The position numbers and the translations under genes are program-made. A stretch of 64,000 nt of DNA from Saprospirales bacterium (GTDB lineage: Bacteria > Bacteroidota > Bacteroidia > Chitinophagales > Saprospiraceae): positions 199,536-263,535 of the forward strand of contig JADJYG010000028.1 of the NCBI GenBank assembly GCA_016719895.1. Direction: 5' to 3'. How positions within the stretch are numbered: the stretch's first letter is position 1; every line of letters begins with the position of its first letter. Below are positions 1 to 9,300 of this stretch, piece after piece. The notes beneath the pieces are model-generated. The model had not been told where the DNA came from. It searched no databases and saw only the letters and a program-made list of their open reading frames with translations.

Positions 1-675
1 GTACGAGCCGCCGGTATTCTCGTTGTTCCGCTCCAGGGCCTGGAATACGTCGGGCATGGTGAGATTCAGGGCGTTGAGTTTGTCGGGGTCCACGGCGAGT
101 TCGTATTGCTTCACGAAACCGCCCCAGCCACTCACCTCGGCTACGCCGGGCGTCCCGGCGAGTTGGCGCTTGACTACCCAATCCTGCAACGTGCGCAGGT
201 CGGTGACCGTGTATATATCCTCGAATCCCTTTTTCGGGTGGATGGTGTAGTGATAAATCTCGTTGAGGTCGGTAGTAATTGGGGTTAAAAAAGGCTTGGC
301 CATCCCCTTGAATATGGCATCCTGCGCTTCTTTCAAACCTTCTGAAACTTGCTGGCGCGCCCAGTATATATCCGCATCGTCTTTAAAAACGACGGTGATA
401 ACCGACAAACCCGAACGGGAAATGGAACGCCGCTCCACTACTTTTGGAATATTGGCCAGGGCCAGTTCGATCGGGGCGGTAATAAATTGTTCTACTTCCT
501 GGGCGCCCAGCGTGGAGGCTTGGGTGATAACCTGTACCTGGTTGTTGGTGATGTCGGGCACGGCATCCAAGGGGAGACGGATGAATGAAATTGTGCCCCA
601 AATTGCCAGCGCCAGTGTGAATAGCCCGATGATGAGTTTATTGTGAATGGAAAAATGAATGATCCTGTCTAACAT
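1..675 (-). CDS. cusA: CusA/CzcA-type RND metal efflux pump, N-terminal 225 residues (runs off window)
   Basis: Inner-membrane RND pump subunit that exports monovalent or divalent metal ions with a periplasmic adaptor and an outer-membrane channel. The reading frame is open from an ATG at 675 to the window edge. Residues 10-30 form the first membrane helix. Family landmarks follow in the expected order: a DAVPDITNNQVQ stretch after the helix, IYWARQQV, a DLNEIYHY segment, LQDWVVKRQLAGTPGVAEV, then GGFVKQYEL. About one fifth of a usual ~1040-residue protein is visible. It lies 97 bp downstream of the small Cys-rich gene at 773-1123 on the same strand, so the two are probably co-transcribed. 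Unlike the second CusA at 57562, this frame is clean. The metal (Cu/Ag versus Zn/Co/Cd) cannot be decided from this part. Confidence 0.9.
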   Translation of the reverse strand, partial: MLDRIIHFSIHNKLIIGLFTLALAIWGTISFIRLPLDAVPDITNNQVQVITQASTLGAQEVEQFITAPIELALANIPKVVERRSISRSGLSVITVVFKDDADIYWARQQVSEGLKEAQDAIFKGMAKPFLTPITTDLNEIYHYTIHPKKGFEDIYTVTDLRTLQDWVVKRQLAGTPGVAEVSGWGGFVKQYELAVDPDKLNALNLTMPDVFQALERNNENTGGSY

Positions 676-772
676 GGACACGGTTGGGTTGATGGATGGA
701 AAAATGCCGACGCCCACACCCGGCATCGTGCCGAATGAGGAAAGTCTGGACAGACCGGTCAGCGTGAAAAAC

Positions 773-1123
773 TTAACCCAACTTGTTTATCGGAGGACGG
801 AACAGCGCCGCGAGATGAGCGGCGGAAAGGGGCGCTTGGTAAAAGAATCCGTTTTGTGTTGCTTCAACTAAAGGCGTCGGCAAAGGCGATTCTAATAACG
901 GTGCTTTGACAGAGATGGTCACACATCCGCAACATGCGCAACTACAAAGCGGGGAGCAAGGATCGACGCAGGCATGGTGATGCCCAAAGGCTTGCGAATC
1001 GGCAGATTGAAACACAGGTTGGTTACCAGCTTGCCGCAAATTCCGATCATGCTCGAAGTCTGCACAAGGCAGGCAACCGAGAATTAACAAATACAGGGCA
1101 AATGTGCGGACGAACCAGGACAT
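773..1123 (-). CDS. Small Cys/His-rich secreted protein, DUF6660-like
   Basis: A 116-residue protein with an N-terminal hydrophobic signal (about residues 3-20), a His/Cys-rich centre (HHHACVDPCSPLCSCACCGC) and a conserved-looking tail ending in FRPPI. From memory this matches DUF6660, a family found beside Bacteroidota CusA operons with the same CSPxCxCxCC core and a C-terminal PP motif. A periplasmic or surface metal-binding role is plausible but unproven. It sits upstream of cusA on the same strand. Two other proteins in the window (33892-34332, 56086-56493) share the Cys-rich centre and a W/F-x-P-P-x-I tail. Upstream (1124-1289) is a short divergent intergenic stretch with no element I can call with confidence. 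Confidence 0.7.
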   Translation of the reverse strand: MSWFVRTFALYLLILGCLPCADFEHDRNLRQAGNQPVFQSADSQAFGHHHACVDPCSPLCSCACCGCVTISVKAPLLESPLPTPLVEATQNGFFYQAPLSAAHLAALFRPPINKLG

Positions 1124-1289
1124 GGCGCAAAGGTAATGGAAATAGAGGAACCTCGCCCGGCAGCTTCATATTAGCGTTTGGCAAAAATTTACAGCCATGT
1201 TGCACATTCGTTGCCAAAACCCGCATAATTTTACTGCCCGAAGCAGGTATCTTTCACGTTCCGGCTTTTTTACACCTGAAAACAAACGT

Positions 1290-1841
1290 ATGCAAGACCT
1301 ATCTCCGCTCATCCACGCCCTCCAAACCCAACTCCGCGCCGAAATGTCCCGCGCCGGTGTCTCCTACGAAGACGCGGCCGGCCCTTTGCACTACGCCAAC
1401 AAATCCAGCATCGCTCGCCTGCTGGTAAAAGACCGGATGAGTTTTGAGGACACCATAAAACTGATGGTACTCTGCAAAACGCCGGTCATCGCGCTCACCA
1501 AGCCATTCAGGTTTAAAATTGAAGTAAAAGCCAGCACGATGGCCAAGCGGGAGACCCGCGGGGGGGTGTGCGCGGGTTGTTTTAAGGAAGGCCACCCCCC
1601 GGTACCGCTTACCGGATGGCCTTTCCTGGGGGAGGTGGCGGAACATACCGGGTTGATTGGGGGGAAGAAGGCCCGATCGGGGTTTTGTTGCGGGGGACCC
1701 CGGGTTGGTGGGGGGGGGGTTGGGGGGGGGGGGGGAAGAAGGGGGGTGGGAAGGGGAGAGGCAAAAAAAAAAAACCAAACCAAAAAAAAAACGCCAAGCG
1801 CAACGGAGAGCAAACCAGCCTGCGGATCACGCAAGGGTTAA
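1290..1841 (+). CDS. Possible small HTH-like protein; C-terminal part unreliable
   Basis: From the ATG at 1290 about 80 residues look like a genuine protein: MQDLSPLIHALQTQLRAEM, then a helical stretch ending in SIARLLVKDRMSFEDTIKLM, which has the spacing of a small helix-turn-helix or XRE-like domain. From about 1550 onward the frame runs through G-rich and A-rich homopolymers and the translation becomes glycine/lysine low complexity. The true C-terminus is therefore probably lost to a sequence or assembly fault. It is divergent from the DUF6660/cusA pair and could be a regulator, but no family can be named. An earlier in-frame ATG at 1197 exists but adds a non-protein-like extension. Confidence 0.35.
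   Translation: MQDLSPLIHALQTQLRAEMSRAGVSYEDAAGPLHYANKSSIARLLVKDRMSFEDTIKLMVLCKTPVIALTKPFRFKIEVKASTMAKRETRGGVCAGCFKEGHPPVPLTGWPFLGEVAEHTGLIGGKKARSGFCCGGPRVGGGGVGGGGGRRGVGRGEAKKKNQTKKKTPSATESKPACGSRKG
1700..1795. other. Homopolymer tract (poly-G then poly-A), probable sequence artefact or join
   Basis: Runs of 10 and 14 G, further G-rich stretches, then runs of 12 and 10 A are packed into about 100 bases. Nothing else in the 64 kb looks like this. Poly-G of this kind is typical of no-signal calls in two-colour short-read chemistry or of weak consensus. It lies exactly between the metal-efflux fragment on the left and the mobile-element block on the right. Confidence 0.55.
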
Positions 1842-1878
1842 TTGAACTGGGGGATCAAAGCAACAGCAAAAGGGAGGG

Positions 1879-1914
1879 AAAAAAAAAACAGAAAAACCCC
1901 CCCTCAGGAGGGGC
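1879..1914 (-). terminator. Rho-independent terminator overlapping the M15 peptidase stop
   Basis: Read on the minus strand, a CCCCTC/GAGGGG stem with a tiny loop (stem bases within 1897-1914) is followed by GGG, five T, CTG and ten T. The TGA stop of the peptidase gene (1904-1906) lies within the hairpin. This marks the 3' end of the minus-strand operon. Confidence 0.65.
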
Positions 1915-2470
1915 CCAGCTTCCCATTCCAAGCCACATCCCCCCGCTTCCCCGGATCACAATCCAGGTGAACAAACGTATCATAAATCCCAAACCGGTTA
2001 AACCCAACACTCCTGGCCGCCCGCACAATCCTGATCTTCTGCTCCAGCGTCCGCGCCGCGATATCCGCCGCCCAGCCCCGCGTATGCGCGGAATCCGGCA
2101 CGCCGCCCACGGCGGCATTGTGCTCTGGAGTCCGGTAGCCGGAATTGACCCGGAACGGAATGCCGGCCTGCTCCCGGGCGGCATCGAGCATTTCGAGGAA
2201 TTTGATTTTCATGTAAACGCCACTGCCAGGCTGGTCCGGCGAGTCGAACTCATTGATGTCAAAGTGGCTCATAATGATGGGTGATTGCTCGTAGTTGAGT
2301 TCCGAGCCGGCCACGGTATGCGGTTGCTCGGTGGTGCCGCCTTCGTCATCCCACTGCCCGGTGGGGCCGATGCCGTCGCGGAAGAAACGGCGGTACAGCC
2401 ACCAGGTCAGACCAGATAAGCCGAGAAAAAGCGATGTGGCCAGGAGGGCGTATTTGGTTTTGGGCGTCAT
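1904..2470 (-). CDS. M15-family peptidase (D-Ala-D-Ala carboxypeptidase-like), membrane-anchored
   Basis: A 188-residue protein with an N-terminal membrane anchor (about residues 8-27) and a peptidase M15A-type domain that cleaves D-Ala-containing bonds in peptidoglycan cross-links. Zinc ligands are readable: His129 and Asp136 in SAHTRGWAADI and His168 in FVHLD; the NSGYRTPEHN segment (109-118) is also typical. M15A domains are common in phage endolysins and in conjugative or other mobile elements. The start ATG at 2470 overlaps the upstream muramidase stop by 4 bp (ATGA), indicating translational coupling. Together they form a wall-lysis pair at the end of the minus-strand block, probably for local wall opening during transfer or for lysis. 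Confidence 0.85.
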   Translation of the reverse strand: MTPKTKYALLATSLFLGLSGLTWWLYRRFFRDGIGPTGQWDDEGGTTEQPHTVAGSELNYEQSPIIMSHFDINEFDSPDQPGSGVYMKIKFLEMLDAAREQAGIPFRVNSGYRTPEHNAAVGGVPDSAHTRGWAADIAARTLEQKIRIVRAARSVGFNRFGIYDTFVHLDCDPGKRGDVAWNGKLGPS

Positions 2471-3190
2471 AAATCAATAGTTTTTAAGCGGAAGTACAAG
2501 ATAGCGATCAGACCAAAAAGCAAGGCCAGGGCCGTCCAAACCCAGATTGCATCGTCGCTGCTTTTGAACATGCCGGAAAAACGGCGCTGCCAGAGTTCGA
2601 CCTGGTAGTTGGGTTGGGCAGAAGGCGTGGCGGGTGTTTCACCGGCCGGCAAGGGCGGGAAAAAGGTATTCATCCGGTTGGTCCAGCCGGCAGTATAGGT
2701 GGGATTGCCGAGCGATTGGAGGTAGGAAAGCCAGGCTTCCCGGTAAGCGTTGTACAGCCCGGTTTTGTCTTTGGCGGTTTCCACGTTCACGGCCGCGAGT
2801 GTTTTGCTGCCCATGATGCCGTCCGGCGCCAGGGTGTAACCGCGCTGGTTCAGGGTCAGTTGCAGGGTTTTGGCAGCGGCGGAAGGATTGCCGTAAAAGG
2901 CGTTGAACACCAGTTCGGCAAAATCCTGGTCGTAGATTTCCCATATCCGCCAGCGATTGCCCCACCAGTCCATGAAGTCCCAGGCTTGCGTTTGGGTGAG
3001 GTTTTTCATGGTTTCCGCGCCGGGACACTGCTGGCCGGAATACTCCTGCCAGGCATTGGGCGTGATGCCGTATTTGGTGCCGGCATTGACGCCGCAGCGG
3101 TTGAAATTGCCGCTGTCGGCGGACTGGTTTTGATATCCGCCCTCGGCAGCAAGGATTTTCTCGAAAAAAGACTTGGGTGAGTTGGGACAT
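2467..3190 (-). CDS. GH108-like muramidase with peptidoglycan-binding domain and TM tail; apparent frameshift
   Basis: From ATG 2467-3009 alone one gets 180 residues starting MKNLTQTQ, which is only the later part of a glycoside hydrolase 108 / predicted peptidoglycan-domain protein. Upstream, in frame with it, the minus strand encodes LAAEGGYQNQSADSGNF and KYGITPNAW, the catalytic Glu-Gly-Gly-Tyr region of this family, but no start codon exists in that frame. An ATG at 3190 (MSQLTQVF) lies one frame off. Removing one base from the six-A run at 3164-3169 fuses both into one protein of about 240 residues. A C-terminal membrane helix (WVWTALALLFGLIAILYF) follows a Pro-rich linker. The stop overlaps the M15 start. 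Expected activity is hydrolysis of glycan strands. The frameshift is probably a homopolymer error. Confidence 0.75.
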
Positions 3191-3211
3191 GGGGCGGTTT
3201 AGGGGAAAAAG

Positions 3212-3285
3212 TTGCGGGGGAAGGACTCGAACCTCCGACTTCCAGATCATGAGTCTGGCACGCTGACCAACTGCGCTACCCCGCT
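3212..3285 (-). tRNA. tRNA with CAT anticodon (elongator Met or Ile2)
   Basis: A full cloverleaf can be folded on the minus strand: acceptor GCGGGG/CCCCGC, D-arm GCGC/GCGT, anticodon stem CCAGA/TCTGG with loop CTCATGA, and T-arm GGAGG-TTCGAGT-CCTTC. The anticodon is CAT. The anticodon stem lacks the three consecutive G-C pairs of initiator tRNA, so it is an elongator Met tRNA or a lysidine-modified Ile tRNA. The first pair is A-A by my alignment, which is unusual outside initiators. CCA is not encoded. It sits inside the mobile-element-like operon between the muramidase and the 502-residue gene. Confidence 0.9.
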
Positions 3286-3356
3286 TTAATGATGGATTAA
3301 AAAGCGGGCGGGCAGCCGATTTAAAATCCTCGCCCGCCGCTTCATTTTCAAAACCT

Positions 3357-4865
3357 TTACCGTTTCCCACTGCGAATCATCGCCAGCGTTTCCTTAAAAA
3401 CCTGCGCATACGTTTTAGTTCCCTCGTACCCCTCCCAGCGCTGCGCCGTCTGCTGGTGCGCCCATTTCAAATACTCCCGGCTGTGCGCCTTTTCCTGCCG
3501 GATACACTTGGTGGCAAAAATCTGGTACAGCCGCTTTTGCTTTTCCGTGGAGCAGGCGCCGTTGCGGTAGCACTCGACGTAGAGCGCCTTGCTCACCCGT
3601 TTGCAGGATTGCCCGAAGGGGTGGCGGTAGAACTCGGTCATGGCAACCTTGCTCAACAGCACCGAGGATGCTCCTTTGCCCGGCTTTTCGGCTTTGGTCA
3701 GGCGCCCGCTTTCGGGGCAGACGGTGTAGTAGCGGATGTCGGCAAACAGGTCCATCCAATCGTACACTTTTACTTTCAGCAGGACTTTGTTTTCGTTTTT
3801 CAGGTAGTACACGCCGATGATCTTGTCCTTCGATTCGCCGTCGTGCCAGCGCAGGCGCATGCCTTCCAGGAAGGTCATCAGGGCCGGCGACTTGGCTTTT
3901 TCGCGGGAGAACTCGCATTTGGAAGTGGGCTTCTTCGCTTTGACCGCGCGGTATTTCGTCTCATCGTCTGCCGGTTGGGGCTGCGCGGCGGCTTCGGGCG
4001 TTTCGTCGCCGGCGACATCGAAGGTCACGGTGCCGTCCTTCCGGGTTTCGACGCCGGCTTTGCCTTCCACTTCGAAGTGTTGATCCACGGCTTTGCCCTC
4101 GATGACGGTCATCGGCGTGCCGTCGGGATGGGCCAGGATTTTATCGCCTTTGGCCGGATCGGCGACGGTGGGCGCGGCGATTTCCACTTTTTCCGTGGGC
4201 GTCACCAGGATGGCTTCGTTTTCGTCGCAGTCGGTGCGGCGGGCGACTTCGGCTTTTTTGACCAGGTTTTTGGGCAGCCGCATTTTGTAGGGCGCTACCG
4301 GGGTTTCTTTGCCGGTGGCTGGCGGAGCCGAGGCTGTTTTGGCAATGGCCGAGGGCTGCAACATCGCGGTCTTTTTATTGCCGGCAGCATCGGTGTAGCG
4401 CACCAGGTGGCCGCCGCCTTTGCGGGCTTTGAGGCTGGCGATTACACCTATTATAATATGGCCTTTGATGGTGGCTTCCACGGCGTCGCCGATCTGGAGC
4501 AGCCGGCCGTTTTTGTCCAGGCCGTATTGGACGTTTCCATCCGCATCGGCGCCGACCAGGTATTCCGTGCCGTCGATGGTGACGGTTTCAGAGTAGGCGT
4601 CGGCTTGTTTTTTAGCGCGTTTTTCTTTTGTCTTCGGGCCGCGTTTCAGGGGTGCTACCGGTTCGGCGGCAGATGGCACAACGGGCTGTTCGCCGGCCAA
4701 TTCGCCTTTGGCCAGTTCGTACAGGTCTTTGTCATTTTCGGCAAACACCTCGTACAATTCCGGATCGAAATTGTCGCTGTCGGATTTCAGGGATTCGATT
4801 TCCCGGCGCAGATCGGGCTGGAGTTTGGCGATTTGCGCATCGGTCAGTTGGGCTATTTTATACAT
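3357..4865 (-). CDS. Hypothetical 502-residue mobile-element protein
   Basis: No family is recognised with confidence. The protein starts MYKIAQLTDAQIAKL and has an acidic helical N-terminus (1-60), a Pro/Lys linker with KRGPKTKEKRAKK near 75-90, a small domain at about 95-175 (YLVGADADGNVQYGLD...), another low-complexity linker, and a C-terminal domain of about 200 residues (300-502). That domain has several Cys (CEFSREKA, FGQSCKRV, VECYRNGACS) and many Lys/Arg/Trp, so a nucleic-acid or zinc-binding role is possible. Its first 15 residues resemble the start of the next gene upstream (SLTPPQIARL). It begins 2 bp after the DUF2958-like gene ends and is part of the helicase operon. A long open frame on the opposite strand is a shadow. 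Confidence 0.8.
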   Translation of the reverse strand: MYKIAQLTDAQIAKLQPDLRREIESLKSDSDNFDPELYEVFAENDKDLYELAKGELAGEQPVVPSAAEPVAPLKRGPKTKEKRAKKQADAYSETVTIDGTEYLVGADADGNVQYGLDKNGRLLQIGDAVEATIKGHIIIGVIASLKARKGGGHLVRYTDAAGNKKTAMLQPSAIAKTASAPPATGKETPVAPYKMRLPKNLVKKAEVARRTDCDENEAILVTPTEKVEIAAPTVADPAKGDKILAHPDGTPMTVIEGKAVDQHFEVEGKAGVETRKDGTVTFDVAGDETPEAAAQPQPADDETKYRAVKAKKPTSKCEFSREKAKSPALMTFLEGMRLRWHDGESKDKIIGVYYLKNENKVLLKVKVYDWMDLFADIRYYTVCPESGRLTKAEKPGKGASSVLLSKVAMTEFYRHPFGQSCKRVSKALYVECYRNGACSTEKQKRLYQIFATKCIRQEKAHSREYLKWAHQQTAQRWEGYEGTKTYAQVFKETLAMIRSGKR

Positions 4866-4867
4866 GG

Positions 4868-6346
4868 TCAGGCTGCTTTTTGAGATTTGAGTTTGAGGAT
4901 TCGGATGCGGGCGGCTTGCGCCTTGGCTTTGGCCTGGGCGAGCCGCAGGCGCTTCGAGTTATCCACCACCGGTGGCGCTTCGACGGCGCTACTTTCCGTT
5001 TTGAAATACCCCGGCAGGTTCGGGATCGGCGCGCCGACGCGTTTGCCGTCCAATTTCCAGGTGGCTAATTTTTGCCCGTCACCCAGTTCGATCAGGCCGT
5101 CGAACTGGTAGGTTTTGCCGTTGCTGTGCCGGTAGGATTGCCCTTCGACAAAGCCGTTCCAATCCGTGTGCTCGATGGGGGTAAGGCTCTTTTCGCTCAC
5201 GTTGTCCGGATCGGCCCATTGGTAGGCTTGGGCCAGGTAAATCCAGTGCCGGGCCACGGTGTCGAAAGTGCCCTCGTCCAGGATTTGAACGGGCGTGTCT
5301 TTGTATTGGGCCATATCGCCCTTTTTGAATTTGGGGTCGGGCACTTCGATTTTTCGGTCATACAAATCGGCGAGGTACGAATTCGACACATTGCGGGTCG
5401 TTTTGTACTTGCCTTTACCGGGGCCAAAATCGTGCGGGACAACGAAAGGCGTGTTGCGCACCAGCCATTCCATGACCGGCAGCGCCTTGTTCCAGGCCGC
5501 GAGGGTGTACTGGCTTTTTTGGTCAAAACCAATCCCGATCAACTGCTCGGTGGTCGTTTCCGACACCTCTTTCTTCTTGGGCGCCTTGAAAAAGTCTGGA
5601 TCGGCATTGTGCAGCGCCTCGCCCAGCACAACCGGCTTCCAATGAAAATCCAGTTCCACCCGGCCGTTTTCGGTGATCTCCTGCCGGCCGATGAAGCCGG
5701 ATTCGGACATTTGACTGTCGCCGTTGAGAATGGCATAGCCGAAAAACATATCCTCGCTGCCGTCGTATTCCAGGATAAACCAGTCGCTTTGGCCGTAGAA
5801 ATAGTGGGCGTACACGGTTTGCTCCATCAACGGCTTTTTCGATTGCGAGCGGAACTTCGGAATGGCGGCCAGCATCTTTTCCACCTCGCCCACGATGGCC
5901 TCGCGTTCTTCGTTGAATCCACTGACCACCCGCTGCTGGTGCAGGGGCATGAATTTTTTGGCCAGGGGGTAGTTGTTGAAGGAAAAAGACTTTGGCCGCT
6001 CAGCCGGTTTAGGCGTTGCAGGTTTAGCAGCCACCGGTCGGGCCGGCTCGGGCAAATCCATTTTGGCCTGCGCCGGTTCTTGTTTGACCGGCTCCGGTTT
6101 TGCGACTTGCATGGTTCCGTTCAAAAATCCTTTCCGGGTCAGCAAGGCATAAATCGCCGCATCGAGGTTTTCGGCGGTTTCATGCGGCACGGTGAAGTTG
6201 GCCGAGGCGTTTTTGACCAAATAATAGGAAGTCACCAGGCGCAGCGGCTCGCCGGTCTGGTCAATGATCTGCTCCTGCCGGGCGATGGGCACCTCGTCCA
6301 GTCGGGCGATTTGCGGCGGAGTCAGGCTTTGGAGTTGGTAGGTCAT
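4868..6346 (-). CDS. DUF2958-like domain protein of the helicase operon
   Basis: A 492-residue protein: an N-terminal module starting MTYQLQSLTPPQIARL (shared motif with the downstream gene), a Pro/Lys/Ala linker (about 80-120), then a segment at about 162-250 resembling DUF2958 (VYAHYFYGQSDWFILEYDG, DMFFGYAILNGD, VELDFHWKPV). DUF2958 is known from plasmids, phages and integrative elements and is often found near antirestriction or helicase genes; its biochemical role is not established. The remaining 240 residues include a KGDMAQYKDTPVQILDEG stretch (possible small beta-barrel) and a basic coiled tail rich in Lys/Arg/Ala. It starts 5 bp after the SBNO helicase stop, so it is co-expressed with it. 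The DUF2958 assignment is from pattern memory. Confidence 0.75.
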   Translation of the reverse strand: MTYQLQSLTPPQIARLDEVPIARQEQIIDQTGEPLRLVTSYYLVKNASANFTVPHETAENLDAAIYALLTRKGFLNGTMQVAKPEPVKQEPAQAKMDLPEPARPVAAKPATPKPAERPKSFSFNNYPLAKKFMPLHQQRVVSGFNEEREAIVGEVEKMLAAIPKFRSQSKKPLMEQTVYAHYFYGQSDWFILEYDGSEDMFFGYAILNGDSQMSESGFIGRQEITENGRVELDFHWKPVVLGEALHNADPDFFKAPKKKEVSETTTEQLIGIGFDQKSQYTLAAWNKALPVMEWLVRNTPFVVPHDFGPGKGKYKTTRNVSNSYLADLYDRKIEVPDPKFKKGDMAQYKDTPVQILDEGTFDTVARHWIYLAQAYQWADPDNVSEKSLTPIEHTDWNGFVEGQSYRHSNGKTYQFDGLIELGDGQKLATWKLDGKRVGAPIPNLPGYFKTESSAVEAPPVVDNSKRLRLAQAKAKAQAARIRILKLKSQKAA

Positions 6347-6351
6347 GGCGG

Positions 6352-9300
6352 TTATGGGGCGGTTTCGAGGTTGAGTTGTTCGAGGATGATGAGCATTTGT
6401 TCCATCTCGGAGGGCTCGCGGTCGGGGATGGGCTGGTCGAGGTTGAGGAAGCCGGCGAATTGCTGGGCTTCGGCTAAGTAGGTCATCTGGTACTTGTCGG
6501 CCAGGATGTCCAGGAAGGTTTGCAGGTCGTCGCGGTGGACGTAGCCGGCCAGCAGGTTGGGCGGGTAACTGACGAAAGCCTTGGGCAGGCCCCGGCTGCG
6601 GTCGTAGGTATCCTGGAAAAGCAAATTGACCAGGTCTTTGTCGCCGTAGTAGGGTTTGAAGGCCGTGGTTTTCGGCATGGTCACCCGGTACATTTCCTCG
6701 CGGGTGCGCACGAAGGCGATGGCGTTGTTCAGGGCCGTGCCCTCGACGTAGCGGTATTGCTGGTAGCCCGGGCGGGTTTGCGCCAGTTCGTCGGCCAACG
6801 CCCGCACGGAGCGGCGGGTTTTGGGTTCCGATTTCTGCTCCCGGCCCTTGTGATCCACTTCTTTTTGCACCAGGATGCCCGAGCGGATACCACCGTCGAA
6901 GGTGCTGTATTTGATCAGTTTGCCGCCGGCGCCCTGCAAAAACACGTTTTTGGCCGACAGCAGCATGTTGCCCGTGGCGATAAACTGCTCCTCCCGTTTG
7001 TTGCCGGCGCTGTCGTGGCGGTTCCAGTTGTACAGCAAATCCTGCAAAAACACCTCCTGGTTGTGGGTGCTCATGCCCATCGCCGTGAACACTTCCGGGC
7101 TGTTGAACTTGAGCGTCCAGCTGCGCTCCGGACCGTAGATCGCGGCCGTGATGCGCACGTTGGCCGGGTTGTAGCGCGTGGGATCGCCGGCGGGTTTGAG
7201 GAAATACAAACCCGTGACCACGCCGTTCAACTCCCGCGCCGTGCCGGCCTGCTCGATGCGAAACTGGAAGGGCCGGCCCACTTTGAAAAAATCGATGATG
7301 CGCAGGCCGTTGTTGGTTTCGGCCGTGAGTTTGGTTTCCTCGGCGGCCATTTTTTCCTTCAATTCGGCGAGCTGTTTACCCGCTTTCTCCAGGCCCTTTT
7401 CCAGTTTTTCCGGGTCTTTGGATTTGCCCGAAGTGCGCAGGGTTTCCAGTTCGCGGATTTCATCTTCGACTTTGCGCAGTTTGGCGTTGCGCTCGGCGGA
7501 TTTGGCGGCGCGCAGTTCCTGCCGCCCGGCTTCGTATTCTTTGCGGAACCGTTTTTGAAACTCCTCCGGCGAAGCGCCTTGCAGCGTTTTTTCCATGATC
7601 GCCTGCACTTCGCTCCATTTCATCGGGCGTTTCAACACCCGGGCCTGCACCTGTTCCAAAACGGCCGGCTGACCAAACGGCGTGGGCCGCCCGCTGCCTT
7701 CTTCCAGCAGGAATTGCTCCTCGGTTTCGGCCTCCAGGGGCAGGTACTCCACTTCCAGGTCGTATTCGCCGCGCTGTTTGAGGTCTTCGACGTACTCGTT
7801 GTAGCGGGCCAGCACCTCGGCGTAAGCCCGTTCCTGTTCCTCCACGGTGAGCAGCGCGATGCGGCGGCTGAACATTTCGGCCAGATCCGAGCGGGCGTAG
7901 GAGGAGTTGTTGTCGTCTTCGCCGCTGTCCAGCCGGAGCGCGGCGGCGATGGCGTAGTTTTCGCCCAGGAAACCCTGCACCACCCGGTCGCCGTATTTGT
8001 TGAAAAAATCGGGCGATTCCAGTTGGGCGTCGCTGGATTTCTGGCTGCCCGTCGTGTTCGCATCGAGGCTTTTCAACTTGCGTTTCAGCACCATCAAAAT
8101 GCGTTTTTCCGCCGGGATGGACGAGGACACGTACAGATATTCCGGCAAATTCACCTGGCCGGTGCGGTTGATGCGCCCGCGTTTTTGCACCTCGGTGTTG
8201 ATGTCCAGTTCCGGCTGGTGGATAATCATGGCGCGCTGGCGCTGGTCGCGGAACTTGCCGCTGGCATGGGCCGACACGCCGGTGCTGGCGCTTTGGTTGA
8301 TGAGCAGCACGTCCGCGTCGCCGGAATTGAAATCGGCAAAAAACTGCTTCACGTTGGCCTTGAAGGAGCGGTACACCAGCGTGCCGCCTTCGTCTTTGAT
8401 CTGGAACGAGCGGCCCGTGCATTCGCGCACCCGGTAAAAGTCGTGCTCGGCGCCGCCCACATCCGCCGGCTTGCGGGTCTTTTCGATGGTATTGATGAGC
8501 GTGTCGATGGGCGACAGGCTGATGCCGGCCGAGGCGCTTTTGATCTTGTCGCGCAGGTTTTCCAGCATCGAGGCGCTGAGCGGGTCGAGGTCGGCGGGCG
8601 ACAGGGTGTAGTGTTTGATCTCGCCGGTTTCGGTGGCCACGGTGTATTTCAGGGCGTTTTCCAGCGAGCGGTTGAGCACCATCGCGAAATCCAGGTTGTC
8701 CACCTCGTCGCCGTTGGTGTAGCCGAACTCGTCCATGAAGGAGGCCATCGTGTTGGCAAAAGCGATGACGACTTTTTTGTTTTCGCCCAGCAGCCGGATG
8801 GCTTCCCGCGCCACCTGCCGGGCCTTGATGCTGAACAGCAGTTGGCGGATGACGTTGTGGGTTTTGTTGAAAAACGGCGAGTTGGACACCCCGCCTTTTT
8901 CGGTGCCCTTGCGCTTTTCGGCCTTTTCGCCGCCGCTGGACAGGGCCTTGCTCATCGTCTCCAAATACGGCTCGATGACCTCCTGTTCAAACTCAATAAT
9001 GTCGTTTACCAGGCCGATGACGGTGTTGTAAATCACCCGGTGCTCCTCGTAATCGTCGGGCAGGAAGTTGTACTCCACCCGGATGCCCTCGAAACTGCGC
9101 TGGCGGCGCAGCATCTGTCCCGAGGCGACCAGCTCGCCGGCCACGATCTCCTGCAAAGCCACGCCGCCGCGGGCAAACACCTCTTCCAGTTCGGTCGCCT
9201 TGATGTTGGCGTGACTGATGGCCGTTTTTTTGGCGTACACGGGCATGTTGTCGGGCCGTTTGGCGAAGGTGGCCGACAGGTAGCAGCAGCCCTGGGCATT

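Noticed and set aside
1299..2284. Several overlapping open frames through the poly-G/poly-A tract
   Set aside because: They translate to Pro/Gly/Lys low complexity and depend on the homopolymer region, which is probably artefactual.
3212..3285. Initiator tRNA-fMet because of the mismatched first pair
   Set aside because: The anticodon stem lacks the three G-C pairs that define initiators.
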